Virus record (IMG/VR): IMGVR_UViG_3300033145_000493
Coordinates: 1 to 46,878 of that record
Source: a virus
Reading direction: 5' to 3' (one strand)
DNA length: 46,878 nt
Shown: piece after piece, positions 8,722-16,550 of the stretch
Numbering within the stretch: position 1 is the first letter of the stretch
How the letters are laid out: every line of letters begins with the position of its first letter
The notes under the pieces: generated by a model
Databases searched by the model: none
Seen by the model: only the letters and a program-made list of their open reading frames with translations
Told to the model about the DNA's origin: nothing
Made by a program: the position numbers and the translations under genes

Positions 8722-11141
8722 TAGTTTGCGCTTCTTGAAAGTTCGTGCCAGTTTGTTCCATTACAGAATAATAATATAGTATCTCCGTCAGTAGCACTAA
8801 AATTTCCTGCCAATTTTAAATTATTACCATCTGTTACTGTTAAGGTATCATTAAATTTTAAAAGAATTTTTCTACCACTAAGAGAATCAGCGGCAGCGAT
8901 TGAAGTTATTCCCGTATTACCTGTTATATTGAAAATTTCCCCTTCATCAGGTAAATTCAGTTCTGCTGCTGAGGCTACATCAATATACGGCTTATAAACT
9001 GTTCCGCCATAATAATGTATTGCTTTTCCTGAATTATCAGTAATTGCACCAGATTGATTATATAAATCAATGTATGTTGAATTGGCATCTATAGTAAGTG
9101 GCACATTAGAATTTCTAATTTCAAGATGATCAGCTCTAATTGTCATTGACTCGGTATCATTACAACCCTCGGCATACACGCCATCCATCGTTAGATAGTC
9201 AGGGCCAATACTCGATGTTTTTATGAGGTCAGCGGCAGATATAACAGCATTCATATCTTGAGCATTTATATTTCTAAGCGTTACATTTCTAACTTCAGCA
9301 AGTTCTATCCACCCGCCAGTATGTGCACCTGTTGTCCCAACCGCTTGCACCTCAAAATTTTCTATATTGATACCCATGGAACTTAACTGTACTAAAATAG
9401 TGGCTTTACTTGAAGCTTCATCTCCACCTCTTGCAACATTCATTCCTCTTAGAGTAAAACTTCTGACAGGTAAGCCTGTATCGCCAACTGTTATTACATT
9501 TACGCTATGAGAATGCTCGCAATTATATTTGGATATTAAAATATTTCTCCCACCTTTGAAAGCAACTCCACCATTATTACCGTTTTGTATCTCAGAACTC
9601 ATGCTATTAATCAGTATACCCGAACATGAAATAAACTCCATGTCATCCCAAACTGTTCCACCATATACACCCAATTTGGTTATATTGAAGTTGTGAATTT
9701 CATTAAAATACCCATTTCGAGTATTATCTACTAATCGCACATTGTTTATAATAGCTGCTGTTGAATTTTTAAAATACAGGGCTGCGTCAGTATCGGTAGT
9801 CGCTACGCCACCATTATTTTGAACCCTTAAATTTCTAATCTCAACAATAGATGGAGTATCCAGATAAATAACAGCGCCAGTTTTAGAATTTCCATCTAAA
9901 GTCATATTTTCTATACGTTGACGAGTAAAATAAGAATCGACTTTAATTAAATCAATATTAGCATTCTTTTTTATAGTAGTGTTATCAATAGAACTACCAA
10001 TAAAGCATACCTTCCGACCATTATTAACAATTCCTGTAGTGCACAAATAAATACCAGGTTTGAAATAGATAATTCCTCCTCCACCCAACTCTTTTTGTAC
10101 TCCTGCTGCTGGGATAGAATTAATAGCAGCTTGGATGGCAGAAGAATCGTCGTGAGAATTATCTCCCAAAGCTCCCCACCACTGGGGATAAACTTTTTTC
10201 ATTACACCTTTGCCAAAAGCAACACTCCCATCTCCACTAAACACCTGATAAAGTCCAGCAGAGAAAGGGCCGTTGATGGTGAGAGAGGCAGTTGTATCTA
10301 TGTCAAAAACATTAGATGCAGCATCAACTGAACCAACTAAAGTTAGGTCAACTCCGGCAGGGAGAGTTAACTTTCCACCAGGAATGATTTTAATATTTTC
10401 GTTGGCAGCAGACGCAACCGTTGCTTGAACATTACTATCTTCATTAACAATGATAGTTACTTCTTCATTCTCAACCCAAGTGAGGACATCTGAAAGTTGA
10501 TTAAACCAGTTGAGTTTAAGTTCAGCTCCATCAAGGAAGTCAAGGTCTCCAGCGCCTGCGAAGATTTGGAAGTTCCCTGCTTCAATGTTCTTGAGGTTGC
10601 CTACAACAACTCCAGCATCGACTGTAAGGATATTGCCAGGATCTTCCCACTTAAGATGGACATCATTTCCAGGTGAATAGTTTGCAGTAATTGTCTGAGG
10701 TTTAGATACTACAAGTGTTATCTCATCATTTGTAGTTAAGGCAAAAGCTGTTTCGATATTGGAGAACCAACCTGTTTTGACAACTGACCCTGCAGCGAAA
10801 TCTATATTGCCTGTGCCTGTAAAGATTTGACGATTAGGTGCTCTGATGTTCTTTGTGTTGAGGGTTAGTTGCCCTGAATTTGTAATAGAACCATCTCTGT
10901 CAAATTCAAGTGTAATATTAGATGGGACTGTCAAGGTTGTTACAACTTGCGGTGAGACAATCTTGATGGTTCGCTCGTTAGCACCAACTGCATCTATTGC
11001 ATCATTGAGAGTTTCATAAGCACGAGAATCTGTCCAGATGGCGTTTGATGAAGTTACGATTATATCTGAGAAGAATTCTGCATTTGCAGGAGATGTAATG
11101 AGAGTGATTGTTAAGATTAATGAAAGTATGAATTTTTTCAT
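8721..11141 (-). CDS. tailspike, pectate-lyase-type depolymerase with signal peptide
   Basis: About 806 residues. I place the start at the ATG encoding MKKFILSLILTIT, because AAAGGAAAGG lies just upstream; an in-frame ATG 57 nt earlier has no ribosome site. The first 21 residues form a Sec signal peptide with an ANA cleavage site. Imperfect repeats follow (QIFTGTGNIDF, QIFAGAGDLDF, QVFSGDGSVAF). Next is a parallel beta-helix domain of the pectate-lyase-3 type, starting at QWWGALGDNSHDDSSAIQA and containing GGGGIIYFKPGIY. The C-terminus is a small beta domain. Such proteins bind and cleave host surface polysaccharide. A cleavable signal peptide on a virion protein is odd. Confidence 0.85.
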   Translation of the reverse strand: MKKFILSLILTITLITSPANAEFFSDIIVTSSNAIWTDSRAYETLNDAIDAVGANERTIKIVSPQVVTTLTVPSNITLEFDRDGSITNSGQLTLNTKNIRAPNRQIFTGTGNIDFAAGSVVKTGWFSNIETAFALTTNDEITLVVSKPQTITANYSPGNDVHLKWEDPGNILTVDAGVVVGNLKNIEAGNFQIFAGAGDLDFLDGAELKLNWFNQLSDVLTWVENEEVTIIVNEDSNVQATVASAANENIKIIPGGKLTLPAGVDLTLVGSVDAASNVFDIDTTASLTINGPFSAGLYQVFSGDGSVAFGKGVMKKVYPQWWGALGDNSHDDSSAIQAAINSIPAAGVQKELGGGGIIYFKPGIYLCTTGIVNNGRKVCFIGSSIDNTTIKKNANIDLIKVDSYFTRQRIENMTLDGNSKTGAVIYLDTPSIVEIRNLRVQNNGGVATTDTDAALYFKNSTAAIINNVRLVDNTRNGYFNEIHNFNITKLGVYGGTVWDDMEFISCSGILINSMSSEIQNGNNGGVAFKGGRNILISKYNCEHSHSVNVITVGDTGLPVRSFTLRGMNVARGGDEASSKATILVQLSSMGINIENFEVQAVGTTGAHTGGWIELAEVRNVTLRNINAQDMNAVISAADLIKTSSIGPDYLTMDGVYAEGCNDTESMTIRADHLEIRNSNVPLTIDANSTYIDLYNQSGAITDNSGKAIHYYGGTVYKPYIDVASAAELNLPDEGEIFNITGNTGITSIAAADSLSGRKILLKFNDTLTVTDGNNLKLAGNFSATDGDTILLFCNGTNWHELSRSAN

Positions 11142-11157
11142 TAGCTTATTTCCTTTC

Positions 11158-11180
11158 CTTTGTTTATTTATTAAACGAAG
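11158..11180 (-). promoter_or_regulatory. dispersed palindrome, copy 4
   Basis: Half-sites CTTTGTTTA and CTTCGTTTA. It lies 16 nt upstream of the tailspike start and overlaps the last codons of the upstream glycosyltransferase gene, so the element was kept even where it had to be coding sequence. Confidence 0.85.
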
Positions 11181-12792
11181 CAACACTTGCATTAGCAATT
11201 CTCGTTCGCCAGTTAGTACCTCGAATAAATTGTTTATTTACTCTTCCTTGTTTTAATTGTATTATTTTATTGTCCTGATTCTTTTGAGTCTCAATTGGTT
11301 CTATAAATTCATCATGTTCATATATAGTGTTACTCCTATTTCCACCATGAACTACCATATAAACATATGATGGAGGAATTGTAATGACATTTGAGAATAA
11401 AGATCCCATTCGTAAATGGAAGTTGGCATAAAGATTTATACGTGGTTCTTCTTTTTGAACTAATACTATAAATGGACTGGTCCTAGCTTTAACATGAGGT
11501 GCGTAGAATTTATACAGTCGTCCGTCGGGAGCTTGACCAATCACTTGGTAATTGATTAAAAAGTGGGATGTAGGAGTGTTATCTGCTAAATATTTCATAT
11601 GAGAAACCCATCCAGGAACAACCCAATCATCGTTATCAAGTCTAGCCATTATTGAAGTTTTAGGTAAGTCCAAATTTTTAACTATGTTTTCAGGACTACC
11701 AAGATCTGCTTCCCTTCCCCAACATTTAGATACAGAGACTGATTTCTCCCATTCAGAAGTATCTCCACTAGTATAGATAAATTCTACATTTAAATCTCCC
11801 CAATCTAAACTTTGTATCTTTTTAGTCGCTATATTACCTTCAGCACCTGTTACTACACAAACTTTAAAGTTTTGATCTATTTGATTCTTAAGACAGTTTA
11901 TGAAATTTCTTTGCATTAAAGATATACGTCCAAGATCTAACACTCCTATTTTGGGAAGAATCCCTAAATTATTGTATATAGCCCTAGTAATTATAGTGGT
12001 ATCAGGCCACCTATGTTTTGGAACTATTCTATTTCTAGGGAAATACATACAAGAAAATCCCCATTTGGATTCAAATAGTTCACGTCCTTGCTGAATGATA
12101 GGATTTTTTGTTTTATCTTTAATGTAGTTTTCTGTTCTGCTTGAATGATCATTATTAGCTATTAGGTCTTTATCAACTATAGTAGCAATCTTCCATCCAG
12201 CTTTCCTTACATTCATACTCATATCGAAGTCCCAAGAACCAATGCAGTAACGAGTATCAATGATTTTAGGGATTGAAGCGACCTTTGTGCGAATTAATAT
12301 AGACGTTCCTCCAGTGAGATCTATGTCTACTATATGAGGAGAGGTATTATAATTTACTGGGGTACAGATAACTTTAGTGCCTTTTACTCTTCGATGGTAA
12401 AGTAATTCATTAAAAACAACATCTACCATGCCATAAGTAGAGTTTTTAGGGTTAGTTAAAAATTCAAATTCTCGATCTATAGTATTCTTAGCATAATCCA
12501 TATCATTGTCAGAAATGAAGATGAAAGGAGTCTTATTTATCCGTCTAAATTGTTCAGCACGGGGAGGAGCTATTCCTATATTTCCTTCAGTGAAATAGAT
12601 GTCTTTTTCTATAAAATCAGAAGCAGCATTAATAATATCCTGTTTTACATTATCAGAGATTTGTTCCTCACCTTGTACATGGAGGCAGAGGTTTAGTGGT
12701 AGAGATGTAGTTTTAGGAATATCGATTAAAGTTTTTATTAATCTATCTTCCAATAACCAAGATACAATAGCAACTGTAATTTGAGGCATCAT
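11164..12792 (-). CDS. two-domain glycosyltransferase
   Basis: A 542-residue protein. The N-terminal half starts TVAIVSWLLEDRLIKTL and contains FISDNDMDY (about 94-102), a GT2/GT-A-type nucleotide-sugar site. The C-terminal half has LMQRNFINCLKNQI and IMARLDNDDWVVPGW, the DxDD pattern seen in putative rhamnosyl-transferase-like GT-A proteins. It would move sugars from a nucleotide donor to a glycan or protein. It follows the methyltransferase gene by 3 nt and precedes the tailspike, within a four-gene carbohydrate cassette. The acceptor is unknown. The palindrome before the tailspike overlaps its stop. Confidence 0.75.
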   Translation of the reverse strand: MMPQITVAIVSWLLEDRLIKTLIDIPKTTSLPLNLCLHVQGEEQISDNVKQDIINAASDFIEKDIYFTEGNIGIAPPRAEQFRRINKTPFIFISDNDMDYAKNTIDREFEFLTNPKNSTYGMVDVVFNELLYHRRVKGTKVICTPVNYNTSPHIVDIDLTGGTSILIRTKVASIPKIIDTRYCIGSWDFDMSMNVRKAGWKIATIVDKDLIANNDHSSRTENYIKDKTKNPIIQQGRELFESKWGFSCMYFPRNRIVPKHRWPDTTIITRAIYNNLGILPKIGVLDLGRISLMQRNFINCLKNQIDQNFKVCVVTGAEGNIATKKIQSLDWGDLNVEFIYTSGDTSEWEKSVSVSKCWGREADLGSPENIVKNLDLPKTSIMARLDNDDWVVPGWVSHMKYLADNTPTSHFLINYQVIGQAPDGRLYKFYAPHVKARTSPFIVLVQKEEPRINLYANFHLRMGSLFSNVITIPPSYVYMVVHGGNRSNTIYEHDEFIEPIETQKNQDNKIIQLKQGRVNKQFIRGTNWRTRIANASVASFNK

Positions 12793-12795
12793 TAA

Positions 12796-13299
12796 TCAAA
12801 AACTCCATACATAAATTAAACGGTTTTGGATAGGTATTACTTTAACTGGGGTAATATTAGATGTCCATCGACTTATATCATCTTTTGAAACATCGTGTGT
12901 TTTATCACCTTTCCATTTATAAGGAAATGATAAAATAGCATTGTGACTTATTCTTCTTACTTCTTTAAATGCTTCAATTTGATTAGTTAAATGCTCCCAT
13001 ACCTGAAGAGCTATAAACAAGTCAAATTGTTTATCTTTTATTGGATAAGGAACAATATTCAAATTGTGGATTATTTCCTTATGTCCTGAATTTTTGAATT
13101 CTAATTCTATAATAGTTGAATTATTAAGTAGATACATACCCTCTGACCCAGCCTCGCATACTGAAGAAGGCTGAAGAATTTTTATTTCGTTAGCTACTAG
13201 ACTCATATAGTCCCATCTACTCCAAGTCTTACGAGGGGCATAGTAAGGAAGGGATTTAGCCAATCTGTTATACTCTGATTCGGTTAGTAAATTTTTCAT
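12796..13299 (-). CDS. class I SAM-dependent methyltransferase-like protein
   Basis: About 167 residues from the ATG at 13299, one base after the stop of the preceding gene. An ATG at 13368 would overlap that gene and also lacks a ribosome site. Visible landmarks are VCEAGSEGMYLL (motif I-like), ELEF (end of strand 2) and FDLFIALQVWEHLTNQIEAF (motif IV with the VxEHL of small-molecule methyltransferases). Motif I is weak, with no GxGxG. It probably methylates a sugar or glycan, given its glycosyltransferase and sulfotransferase-like neighbours. The substrate is inferred only from context. Confidence 0.7.
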   Translation of the reverse strand: MKNLLTESEYNRLAKSLPYYAPRKTWSRWDYMSLVANEIKILQPSSVCEAGSEGMYLLNNSTIIELEFKNSGHKEIIHNLNIVPYPIKDKQFDLFIALQVWEHLTNQIEAFKEVRRISHNAILSFPYKWKGDKTHDVSKDDISRWTSNITPVKVIPIQNRLIYVWSF

Positions 13300-13300
13300 T

Positions 13301-13795
13301 CTATTTAGTCTGATTCCATCTAAAATCCTTACGGTCTTTGATGAATAAAGGATGTTCTTCCAAGTCATTGAAGTTAATTTCTTTAGCTCTTTTACCTAAA
13401 ATAGGTCTCTGTATATTACTCCAGAAGTTGTACTTTATCTCAGAAATTATTCCATCTGTATAACCATATTTTATGAGTTCTATTCTTTCTGAATCTTTAT
13501 CCCAAATTCGTTGTTCTGAAGCTATGATATCATCTATATTTCTACGAACTACTATTACTAAGGTATCCTCTCTTTCTATTCCATGTAGCATATGACAAAG
13601 CCCAGGACATTGAATTACTACTTGACCTTTTTGTAGATAATATTGGAGGAGTCTGAAATCATGAAAGTTTATATATTTTTCATCTATGTAACTCTTTCCT
13701 GTATCTTTAACCATAATCTTTGCAGCTATACGTGTACCGGAGCGTTGAGGGCCAGAGATTATTATGTTACTGGATTTTTTTAAGTGTTTGAACAT
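13301..13795 (-). CDS. sulfotransferase-like P-loop protein
   Basis: A 164-residue protein with a 5'-phosphosulfate-type loop, SGPQRSGTR at 14-22, and a 3'-phosphate-type helix, VVRRNIDDIIASEQRIW near 100-116. This is the arrangement of PAPS-dependent sulfotransferases, though the protein is short for the family. A generic P-loop kinase is an alternative. It begins directly after the GT2 stop and ends one base before the methyltransferase start. In context it may sulfate a sugar built by the neighbouring glycosyltransferases. Confidence 0.62.
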   Translation of the reverse strand: MFKHLKKSSNIIISGPQRSGTRIAAKIMVKDTGKSYIDEKYINFHDFRLLQYYLQKGQVVIQCPGLCHMLHGIEREDTLVIVVRRNIDDIIASEQRIWDKDSERIELIKYGYTDGIISEIKYNFWSNIQRPILGKRAKEINFNDLEEHPLFIKDRKDFRWNQTK

Positions 13796-14794
13796 TTAAT
13801 TATTCCAAGGTTGAGTTTTTAGAAGTTCTTCAAACGTCATTACTTTGTGTTTATCAAGCCAGAGTTTTTCCTTCTTACCATATTGTATAGCTTCAGTCCA
13901 CCACTTATAGACATTTATGAAGCGGCCAAAGCGTTCAGTGATTGCTTTTCTGTTACGAAGCATCATTGCTTTCCCACCGAGAATGTAACAGGAGACGAGG
14001 AAGCCTATGGCATGAGGGCCTTCGCCACTTCTACTCCAGAGGCGATATTTATCTTGGCCGACAGTTACTATGTTAGGGTTCTTTCCATTGACGTCAGATT
14101 TAGGAAAAGGGCCTATATGAATTGCAGGGGAGGTTGGCACAGCCCAGTTTTTAAATCCTAAGAGCCAGGGTTTGATTCCTATGTGCATGTCTCCTCCGCC
14201 CCAGGAGAGTCTGTGGTCACTTAAAGCACCATAACCTCCAAGGCCTTTTTCTTTATCTAAGAACCAATCACGGCGACAGATCCAGGGCATGCCTTTCCAA
14301 GTTATTGTTCGTGGGTGGTCGTAAGCAGTGCCCCAGTCTCCTAATTCATTAACTGACATATCACGATCATGGCGAGAACGTGAAGAATGCTGGTGTGCCC
14401 AGTTGATTGGAGCGTGGGCGAAGCCAAGGATTTTGTCATCTTCTTTAGAGTCCATGAAATTGACTAAGTCGAGGATCATGTCTCTTCCAATTATCATATG
14501 AGAGTCAACGCAGATGATGTAAGGAGCTTTAGCATGCTTTATTGCTGTTTCTCGTGCAGTGAAAAGGCAAGGGAAGTTCTGGCGATATACTCTTATTAGG
14601 CCATCTTCTATGTATTTAGCAGGAATTATTGAGCTTAAGCGCTTGTAGATTTCAACATCTGAATTGTCGCAGATGACTATTTCACCGTTTCCTTCACCAA
14701 GAGGTTTTAGTTCTTCAATGCAGGAACGGATAGTTACAGCAAGCATTGCTGTATCATTGCGATTGGAGATAATGATTGATACTTTTGGCTTCAT
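13796..14794 (-). CDS. GT2 family glycosyltransferase
   Basis: A 332-residue protein with a clear GT-A fold signature. It begins KPKVSIIISNRNDTAMLAVT, has CDNSD at about 47-51 and the metal/donor motif VDSHMI (DxH, as in GalNAc-type transferases) near residue 98. A late acceptor segment reads SWGGGDMHIGIKPWLLG. It transfers a sugar from a nucleotide donor. The gene starts 5 nt after palindrome copy 5, whose AAAGGG end is the ribosome site, and is the first of the four-gene glycan cassette. Confidence 0.82.
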   Translation of the reverse strand: MKPKVSIIISNRNDTAMLAVTIRSCIEELKPLGEGNGEIVICDNSDVEIYKRLSSIIPAKYIEDGLIRVYRQNFPCLFTARETAIKHAKAPYIICVDSHMIIGRDMILDLVNFMDSKEDDKILGFAHAPINWAHQHSSRSRHDRDMSVNELGDWGTAYDHPRTITWKGMPWICRRDWFLDKEKGLGGYGALSDHRLSWGGGDMHIGIKPWLLGFKNWAVPTSPAIHIGPFPKSDVNGKNPNIVTVGQDKYRLWSRSGEGPHAIGFLVSCYILGGKAMMLRNRKAITERFGRFINVYKWWTEAIQYGKKEKLWLDKHKVMTFEELLKTQPWNN

Positions 14795-14799
14795 AATCC

Positions 14800-14822
14800 C
14801 TTTGTTTAATTATAAAACATAG
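14800..14822 (-). promoter_or_regulatory. dispersed palindrome, copy 5
   Basis: Half-sites CTTTGTTTA and CTATGTTTT. It lies between the small membrane protein gene and the GT2 gene, 5 nt from the GT2 start. On the coding strand its 23 bases match copy 12 at 35726-35748 exactly. Confidence 0.85.
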
Positions 14823-14823
14823 A

Positions 14824-14985
14824 TTATTTAATCCCTTTACCTACAGCAACACCGAACAAGCCAGTTATTATGCTGTTGACAACACCAGCAGCATCTGTGC
14901 CTGAGAGTACAATCATAGCCATGATACCAAGAATTAAAACAGCGACTATTACAAGATCTTTATCATCATAATCGAATTTGTTCAT
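14824..14985 (-). CDS. small membrane protein, holin candidate, 53 residues
   Basis: Begins MNKFDYDDKDLVIVAVLILG. It has one clear membrane helix (VIVAVLILGIMAMIVL, about 12-27), a short glycine/alanine loop and a second, weaker hydrophobic helix (VVNSIITGLFGVAVG). A TAAGGAGTGTT ribosome site precedes the ATG. It lies directly after the 84-residue gene in the late operon, away from the endolysin. Two hydrophobic segments and small size suit a class II-type holin, but another membrane role is possible. Confidence 0.65.
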   Translation of the reverse strand: MNKFDYDDKDLVIVAVLILGIMAMIVLSGTDAAGVVNSIITGLFGVAVGKGIK

Positions 14986-14997
14986 TCTTAACACTCC

Positions 14998-15252
14998 TTA
15001 TTTATGAGGAAAGAAAAGGCCTGCGAGGACATCTATTAATCTCTTAATAGGTCCCATTACCTTGTTAATAGCATCCCAGGTTTCTTTTTGACCACCAGTA
15101 GATATACTTGGCATAGTTTTGATGATCTGCTCTACACCATCTACAACGAATGCTTTCTTCTTCGTACCAGTGCCAGGGCCTAAGAGCTCCTCGGCAATCT
15201 TGATTAAATTAGTAACTAACGGAATTAATTGTAGTGCGACTAACCAGTTCAT
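14998..15252 (-). CDS. late protein, 84 residues, membrane-associated?
   Basis: Begins NWLVALQLIPLVTNLIKIAE, an amphipathic or hydrophobic helix, then a GPGTGTKKK turn and further helices ending in LIDVLAGLFFPHK. Its ATG overlaps the TGA of the small terminase gene (ATGA). Similar short proteins lie next to terminase or lysis genes in other phages without a proven role. I do not assign a function. Membrane association is suggested by both hydrophobic ends. Confidence 0.65.
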   Translation of the reverse strand: MNWLVALQLIPLVTNLIKIAEELLGPGTGTKKKAFVVDGVEQIIKTMPSISTGGQKETWDAINKVMGPIKRLIDVLAGLFFPHK

Positions 15253-15815
15253 TTTTGTACCTCCTTAGTAACTTCTGCTTCAGGAATTTCCTCAACAAGC
15301 ATACCTGAAGCTTTAGCTGCTTCAATACCACGTTTTTTGAATTCTTCAATATCACTAGGTGTAAGAAACATATGAGCATTTTCACTCTGTACTTTTGCAG
15401 GGGCACGATGGCCACCTATATCCATTAATACAGTGTCTGCTGCTTCTTTTTGTAACTTGGATTTTTCTTCACCTTCAAGGATTTGTTCGTAAGTTTTTAT
15501 TGCAAGCGGGAATAGTTTAGCAACTTCCTCTGATACACTTACGAATTCTTCATCTCTTTTCTTTCTCATTTCAGAAAGTTTCTTTATACCTAATTCAGAG
15601 TTTATAGTATTAGAGACAGTTGCAGGAGTTATGTTTAGGGACTTTGCAATTTCTGGTGCTTTCATCCCTAAGAGCGCAAGACCTATGATTTCATGCGTGC
15701 GTTGCCAGAGCTGCTGGATGTTGTAAGTTTTCCTTTCACCAGGGAGCGCTCGTCTCTTGTCTCGTTCTCTAACTTCAAACCCATAAAGGGATGTCTGTGC
15801 CTGTGTATTGTTCAT
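15249..15815 (-). CDS. terS: terminase small subunit-like HTH protein, first gene of late operon
   Basis: A 188-residue protein. A helix-turn-helix spans about 44-68 (LALLGMKAPEIAKSLNITPA, then TVSNTINSELG), followed by a long helical oligomerisation region and an acidic tail (EEIPEAEVTKE). This matches DNA-recognising small terminase subunits; a transcription factor is the main alternative. A perfect-consensus sigma70 promoter ends 6 nt before the ATG, and there is no Shine-Dalgarno sequence, so the message is probably leaderless. Confidence 0.72.
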   Translation of the reverse strand: MNNTQAQTSLYGFEVRERDKRRALPGERKTYNIQQLWQRTHEIIGLALLGMKAPEIAKSLNITPATVSNTINSELGIKKLSEMRKKRDEEFVSVSEEVAKLFPLAIKTYEQILEGEEKSKLQKEAADTVLMDIGGHRAPAKVQSENAHMFLTPSDIEEFKKRGIEAAKASGMLVEEIPEAEVTKEVQK

Positions 15816-15821
15816 ATAATT

Positions 15822-15850
15822 ATTATATATGTTCTATAGCCCATTGTCAA
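15822..15850 (-). promoter_or_regulatory. late-operon sigma70 promoter, leaderless start
   Basis: On the minus strand TTGACA (15850-15845), a 17-nt spacer and TATAAT (15827-15822) form a perfect consensus promoter. The expected start point coincides with the A of the terS ATG at 15815, so the transcript would have no leader. This appears to be the head promoter of the whole minus-strand arm. Confidence 0.85.
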
Positions 15851-15905
15851 ATCATTTTTAGGCAAAAATGGTTGTAGATGTAACTATAAAGAATTATCTA
15901 ATTAC

Positions 15906-15928
15906 CTTCGTTTAATTAATAAACAGAG
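15906..15928. promoter_or_regulatory. dispersed palindrome, copy 6 (intergenic)
   Basis: Half-sites CTTCGTTTA and CTCTGTTTA. This is the only copy with no start codon next to it; it lies in the middle of the divergent control region. That placement fits a DNA-level role better than a role in translation of a neighbouring gene. Confidence 0.8.
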
Positions 15929-15954
15929 GGTTGTTTTGCACCCTATACAATGCA

Positions 15955-16011
15955 CACCTTACTCTCACTCTCATTCTCACTCCCACCCTTGTCTCATTCT
16001 CACCTTACTCT
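15955..16011. repeat. polypyrimidine tract with direct repeats
   Basis: A strongly strand-biased C/T tract. CACCTTACTCT occurs at 15955-15965 and 16001-16011, and CTCATTCTCAC at 15970-15980 and 15993-16003, with further CTCACT-like units between. The complementary strand is a purine run reading toward terS. It may be a terminase or replication protein binding site, or simple repeat expansion. Confidence 0.75.
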
Positions 16012-16142
16012 TAATTTTCCATTTGTCAACAATAGTTGTAGAATTTGCCAAAATGTGAGGGAGCTAACCCACCGGCTAATAGGGTAATATTCCCCCTTCG
16101 ACGCTTTTTTATAACGTACTGAAATCATTGAATAAAAAATAG

Positions 16143-16171
16143 TTGTTGACAAACAATATTGTTTATGTAAT
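16143..16171 (+). promoter_or_regulatory. early promoter with internal 14-bp palindrome
   Basis: TTGTTG (16143-16148), 17 nt, then TGTAAT (16166-16171) gives a plausible sigma70 promoter; an overlapping TTGACA is at 16146-16151. Between the boxes lies AAACAATATTGTTT (16151-16164), a perfect 14-bp palindrome placed where a repressor would block polymerase. The first early gene starts about 26 nt after the expected start point. Confidence 0.6.
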
Positions 16172-16203
16172 GATAAGGCATAATAATAAAAAGGGGGTGA
16201 AAT

Positions 16204-16509
16204 ATGGTAAATTTTTACACAGACGGACACAGTGACTTAATTGTCACTGACAGCCACGTCGGTATTCTTAACGGGTGCATGGCGACGGGTGGGGAGCAGG
16301 AAGGGACTTGCTCCCATGTCTCAATGTTTCAGGACAGTGAGTATAACTGTCCTGCAGAAGTTGACCTGTCAAAGGCAAGGCGGCAGTTAGAAGACCGCCT
16401 GCGGAAAGACGGTCAACTGTTAAAGAAGCTGCTGTTTACGGCAGCTTGGTTGACCGAGCACAAAGGGATTCGGGAGGGCTTCCTGGAAGCCCAGCTCGAA
16501 AAAATTTAA
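16204..16509 (+). CDS. first early protein, 101 residues, unknown
   Basis: It starts after AAAGGGGGTG, the first gene of the rightward arm. The protein has a Cys/His-containing N-terminal half (NGCMATGGEQEGTCSHVSMF) and a helical C-terminal half (SKARRQLEDRLRKDGQLLKK). No family was recognised. The DNA is richer in G+C than its surroundings and is filled with perfect local inverted repeats, so the segment may act at RNA level as well as, or instead of, encoding protein. An immediate-early host-takeover role is a guess from position. Confidence 0.55.
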   Translation: MVNFYTDGHSDLIVTDSHVGILNGCMATGGEQEGTCSHVSMFQDSEYNCPAEVDLSKARRQLEDRLRKDGQLLKKLLFTAAWLTEHKGIREGFLEAQLEKI

Positions 16510-16550
16510 CCCAGCCACAGAACCGTCCCGCTTCGGCGGGACAAATCAAA

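Larger units (their letters stand above)
15816..16203. other. divergent control region between early and late arms
   Basis: A gene-free stretch of 388 nt. It holds the terS promoter, palindrome copy 6, a polypyrimidine direct-repeat tract and the promoter of the first early gene. The open frame on the minus strand at 16000-16230 covers promoter sequence and is not credible as a gene. Position next to terS and between the two transcription arms would suit a packaging or replication start site, but no known pac or ori motif was recognised. Confidence 0.7.

Noticed and set aside
8721-11141. Diversity-generating retroelement at the tailspike
   Set aside because: No reverse transcriptase and no template/variable repeat pair were seen.
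15249-15815. CI-like repressor instead of small terminase
   Set aside because: The helix-turn-helix could suit either, but the gene heads the late operon, there is no integrase, and the C-terminal layout fits a terminase subunit.
16000-16230. Minus-strand frame across the early promoter
   Set aside because: It covers promoter, operator-like palindrome and repeat tract, lacks a ribosome site and has no protein-like features.
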